Assembly (NCBI GenBank): GCA_016288005.1
Contig: JAEEXY010000032.1
Coordinates: 1 to 33,387 of the forward strand
Length of the DNA: 33,387 nt
Origin: Lachnospiraceae bacterium
Lineage (GTDB): Bacteria > Bacillota > Clostridia > Lachnospirales > Lachnospiraceae
Reading direction: 5' to 3'
Shown here: one piece after another, positions 31,932 through 33,387 of the stretch
Position numbering within the stretch: the stretch's first letter is position 1
Layout: each line of letters begins with the position of its first letter
The notes under the pieces: model-generated
What the model was told of the DNA's origin: nothing
Seen by the model: the letters and a program-made list of their open reading frames with translations, nothing else
The model's database searches: none
Translations under genes and position numbers: made by a program

Positions 31932-33293
31932 ATGGACGGACACCCGTGGCTCGGGATCATCATTATTGCTGCACTTACGATCATTGCTTATTTTCTGGAA
32001 CTGGCGAAAGCCGCCTTTGAGAACCTGAGCTATAACACACTGGAGAAAACGGCGGATGACGACGAGGAGGACCCGGAGCATGCCGCTACGGCTAAAGCCG
32101 CGCTCGAGTTTATAGACAATAAGGAGAGGGCGTTCCTGAACGCGGTCCGTGCCGGCATGGGCATCGCGCTCATCGGGGACGGTATCGCTTTTGCCAGGCA
32201 TATCGCGGTTGCTCTCTACGATGCGGCTTATGAGTATCACGGGAATGAGATCCTTCCGGTGGTCTATGTTATCTTAGCTACCATCGTTTTCATTTATCTG
32301 GTGGTACTCTTATCGCACATCATTCCCGACAGACTCGGCAGTCTTAAGGCCGAAAAGCATTTCTTCAGATTGTTCGGCCTCATGAAGCTGATCACCGTGC
32401 TGCTCGCGCCGATAGGCAGCTGCCTCGAGGCGGGATGTCATATTTTACTTAAGATCGTCGGCGTGGATTCCGACGCCGAGGACATCGTTACCGAAGACGA
32501 GATCATATCGATGGTCAATGAGTCGCAGGAGCAGGGCGTGCTCGAGGCCGAGGAAGCCGAGATGATCTCAAACATCATAGAGTTCGACGAGAAGCAAACG
32601 CGCGACATCATGACGCACAGGACCAAGATCGTGGCCGTGGATTCCGAGATGGATATTGAGAGCGCGATGAAGTTCATGGCGCGTCAGAGCTTTTCGAGAT
32701 TCCCGCTTTTTACGGGCGACATCGACAATATCGTGGGCGTTATCCACTTAAAGGACGTTGTTAAGTGCTACGCAGGCAATAATTATAAAAACCGCACTTT
32801 GCTCGATATCTCGCGCAAGCCTCTCATGGTTCCCGATACGCTCAATATCGACGATCTGTTCCACGAGATGCAGAACAAGAACGTGCATATGGCGATCGTG
32901 ATCGATGAGTACGGACAGACTGCCGGCATCGTGGCGATGGAAGATATACTCGAGGAGATCGTCGGAAATATCCAGGATGAGTTCGACAATGAGGAACAGC
33001 TGATCAGGCAGTGCAACGACACGATCTGGCTGGTGCTCGGCGAGACGCATCTTGATGAGCTCTCGGAGGCCACAGGCGTGGAGCCCGACGATGACGATAT
33101 GGAGAACTTCGATACCCTGAACGGTCTGCTGATATCGATCCTGGGCAGGATCCCCGCGGATGACGAGAAGGCTACGGTCGAGTATAACGGGTACCGCTTT
33201 GACATTCTCGAGACCAAGCGCAAGATGATCCGCAAGGTCAGGGTCACCAAGCTCGATACTCCCGCGGAAACCGAAGAAAAGACTGAAGAATGA
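31932..33293 (+). CDS. CNNM/HlyC-CorC family membrane protein with CBS pair
   Basis: A 453-residue protein of the hemolysin-C/CorC type, linked in other bacteria to Mg2+ or Co2+ efflux. An N-terminal DUF21-like membrane domain has about three to four helices (WLGIIIIAALTIIAYFL, and later LPVVYVILATIVFIYLVVLL). The linker TEDEIISMVNESQEQGVLEA precedes two CBS motifs (RDIMTHRTKIVAV through VGVIHLKDVV, then IDEYGQTAGIVAMEDILEEI), and a CorC_HlyC domain ends the protein. The usual small-residue/Glu motif in the first helix is altered (LAKAAFENLSYN), and an acidic insertion (DDDEEDPEH) follows it. GGAGG lies 13 bases before the ATG, longer than usual, but no better start is visible. Confidence 0.9.
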   Translation: MDGHPWLGIIIIAALTIIAYFLELAKAAFENLSYNTLEKTADDDEEDPEHAATAKAALEFIDNKERAFLNAVRAGMGIALIGDGIAFARHIAVALYDAAYEYHGNEILPVVYVILATIVFIYLVVLLSHIIPDRLGSLKAEKHFFRLFGLMKLITVLLAPIGSCLEAGCHILLKIVGVDSDAEDIVTEDEIISMVNESQEQGVLEAEEAEMISNIIEFDEKQTRDIMTHRTKIVAVDSEMDIESAMKFMARQSFSRFPLFTGDIDNIVGVIHLKDVVKCYAGNNYKNRTLLDISRKPLMVPDTLNIDDLFHEMQNKNVHMAIVIDEYGQTAGIVAMEDILEEIVGNIQDEFDNEEQLIRQCNDTIWLVLGETHLDELSEATGVEPDDDDMENFDTLNGLLISILGRIPADDEKATVEYNGYRFDILETKRKMIRKVRVTKLDTPAETEEKTEE

Positions 33294-33302
33294 TCTTTAG
33301 AC

Positions 33303-33338
33303 AGCAAAAAGCAAGCTCGGGGGAGCTTGCTTTTTGCT
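33303..33338 (+). terminator. Strong rho-independent terminator
   Basis: A perfect 16-bp stem (33303-33318 with 33323-33338) has loop GGGG. The A-run and T-run inside the stem mean it could work in both directions. The last 49 bases of the window contain a TATAAT at 33377-33382, possibly the -10 of a gene beyond the window, without a clear -35. Confidence 0.85.
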
Positions 33339-33387
33339 AGTAACAATCAACCAAAGGATTAAAAGTTACTTATGCGTATAATAGGGT

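Overview
The window looks like a piece of chromosome from an anaerobic Firmicute, most likely a Lachnospiraceae-type Clostridium. This is inferred from AGGAGG-like ribosome sites, sigma-A promoters of the TTGACA/TATAAT type, the XpaC-TelA pair, and Lachnospiraceae-style Opp proteins and lipoproteins. Base composition is moderate to high in GC, except around 8.9-13.4 kb, which reads visibly more AT-rich and carries accessory genes. No rRNA, tRNA, CRISPR array or insertion sequence transposase was seen, and no stretch longer than 300 bases lacks a gene.

Region 1 (1-8858): an oligopeptide/dipeptide ABC importer in the order binding lipoprotein (5' end cut off), OppB, OppC, OppD, OppF, then a small membrane protein. 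Two strong stem-loops separate the binding protein from the permeases. OppC, OppD and OppF all carry unusual insertions; the one in OppD is about 370 residues. A terminator closes the operon and a consensus promoter abuts it.

Region 2 (8859-13444): two predicted lipoproteins (a TIKI/EreA/ChaN-like protein and an S41-peptidase-like protein), a small two-helix membrane protein, and an AbiE type IV toxin-antitoxin locus. The AbiE promoter carries a perfect 9-bp inverted repeat. The AbiEii toxin gene is cut to about a third of its length at a hairpin, and 16 bases of its new 3' end recur inverted in the end of the next gene.

Region 3 (13447-15817, minus strand): an XRE-TPR regulator translationally coupled to an MFS efflux protein. 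Region 4 (16092-19597): XpaC-like, TelA-like and an Amidase_3 cell-wall hydrolase whose linker DNA contains a 23-bp perfect palindrome.

Region 5 (19616-23801): a tight run of uracil-DNA glycosylase, a HAD phosphatase and a chorismate-synthase homologue whose catalytic signature residues are replaced, followed by two unrecognised genes. Region 6 (23815-26905): a 29-bp REP-like palindrome, a GtrB-like glycosyltransferase and an ABC-F ATPase on the minus strand. Region 7 (27085-33338): a Nudix / degenerate GGDEF / EAL / beta-solenoid fusion, an SGNH-esterase / NAD(P)H-hydrate dehydratase fusion, and a CNNM/CorC-type CBS membrane protein with a strong terminator.

The items most worth following up are the active-site-stripped chorismate synthase homologue, the Nudix-EAL-solenoid fusion, the SGNH-NnrD fusion, the expanded Opp ATPase, and the palindromes.
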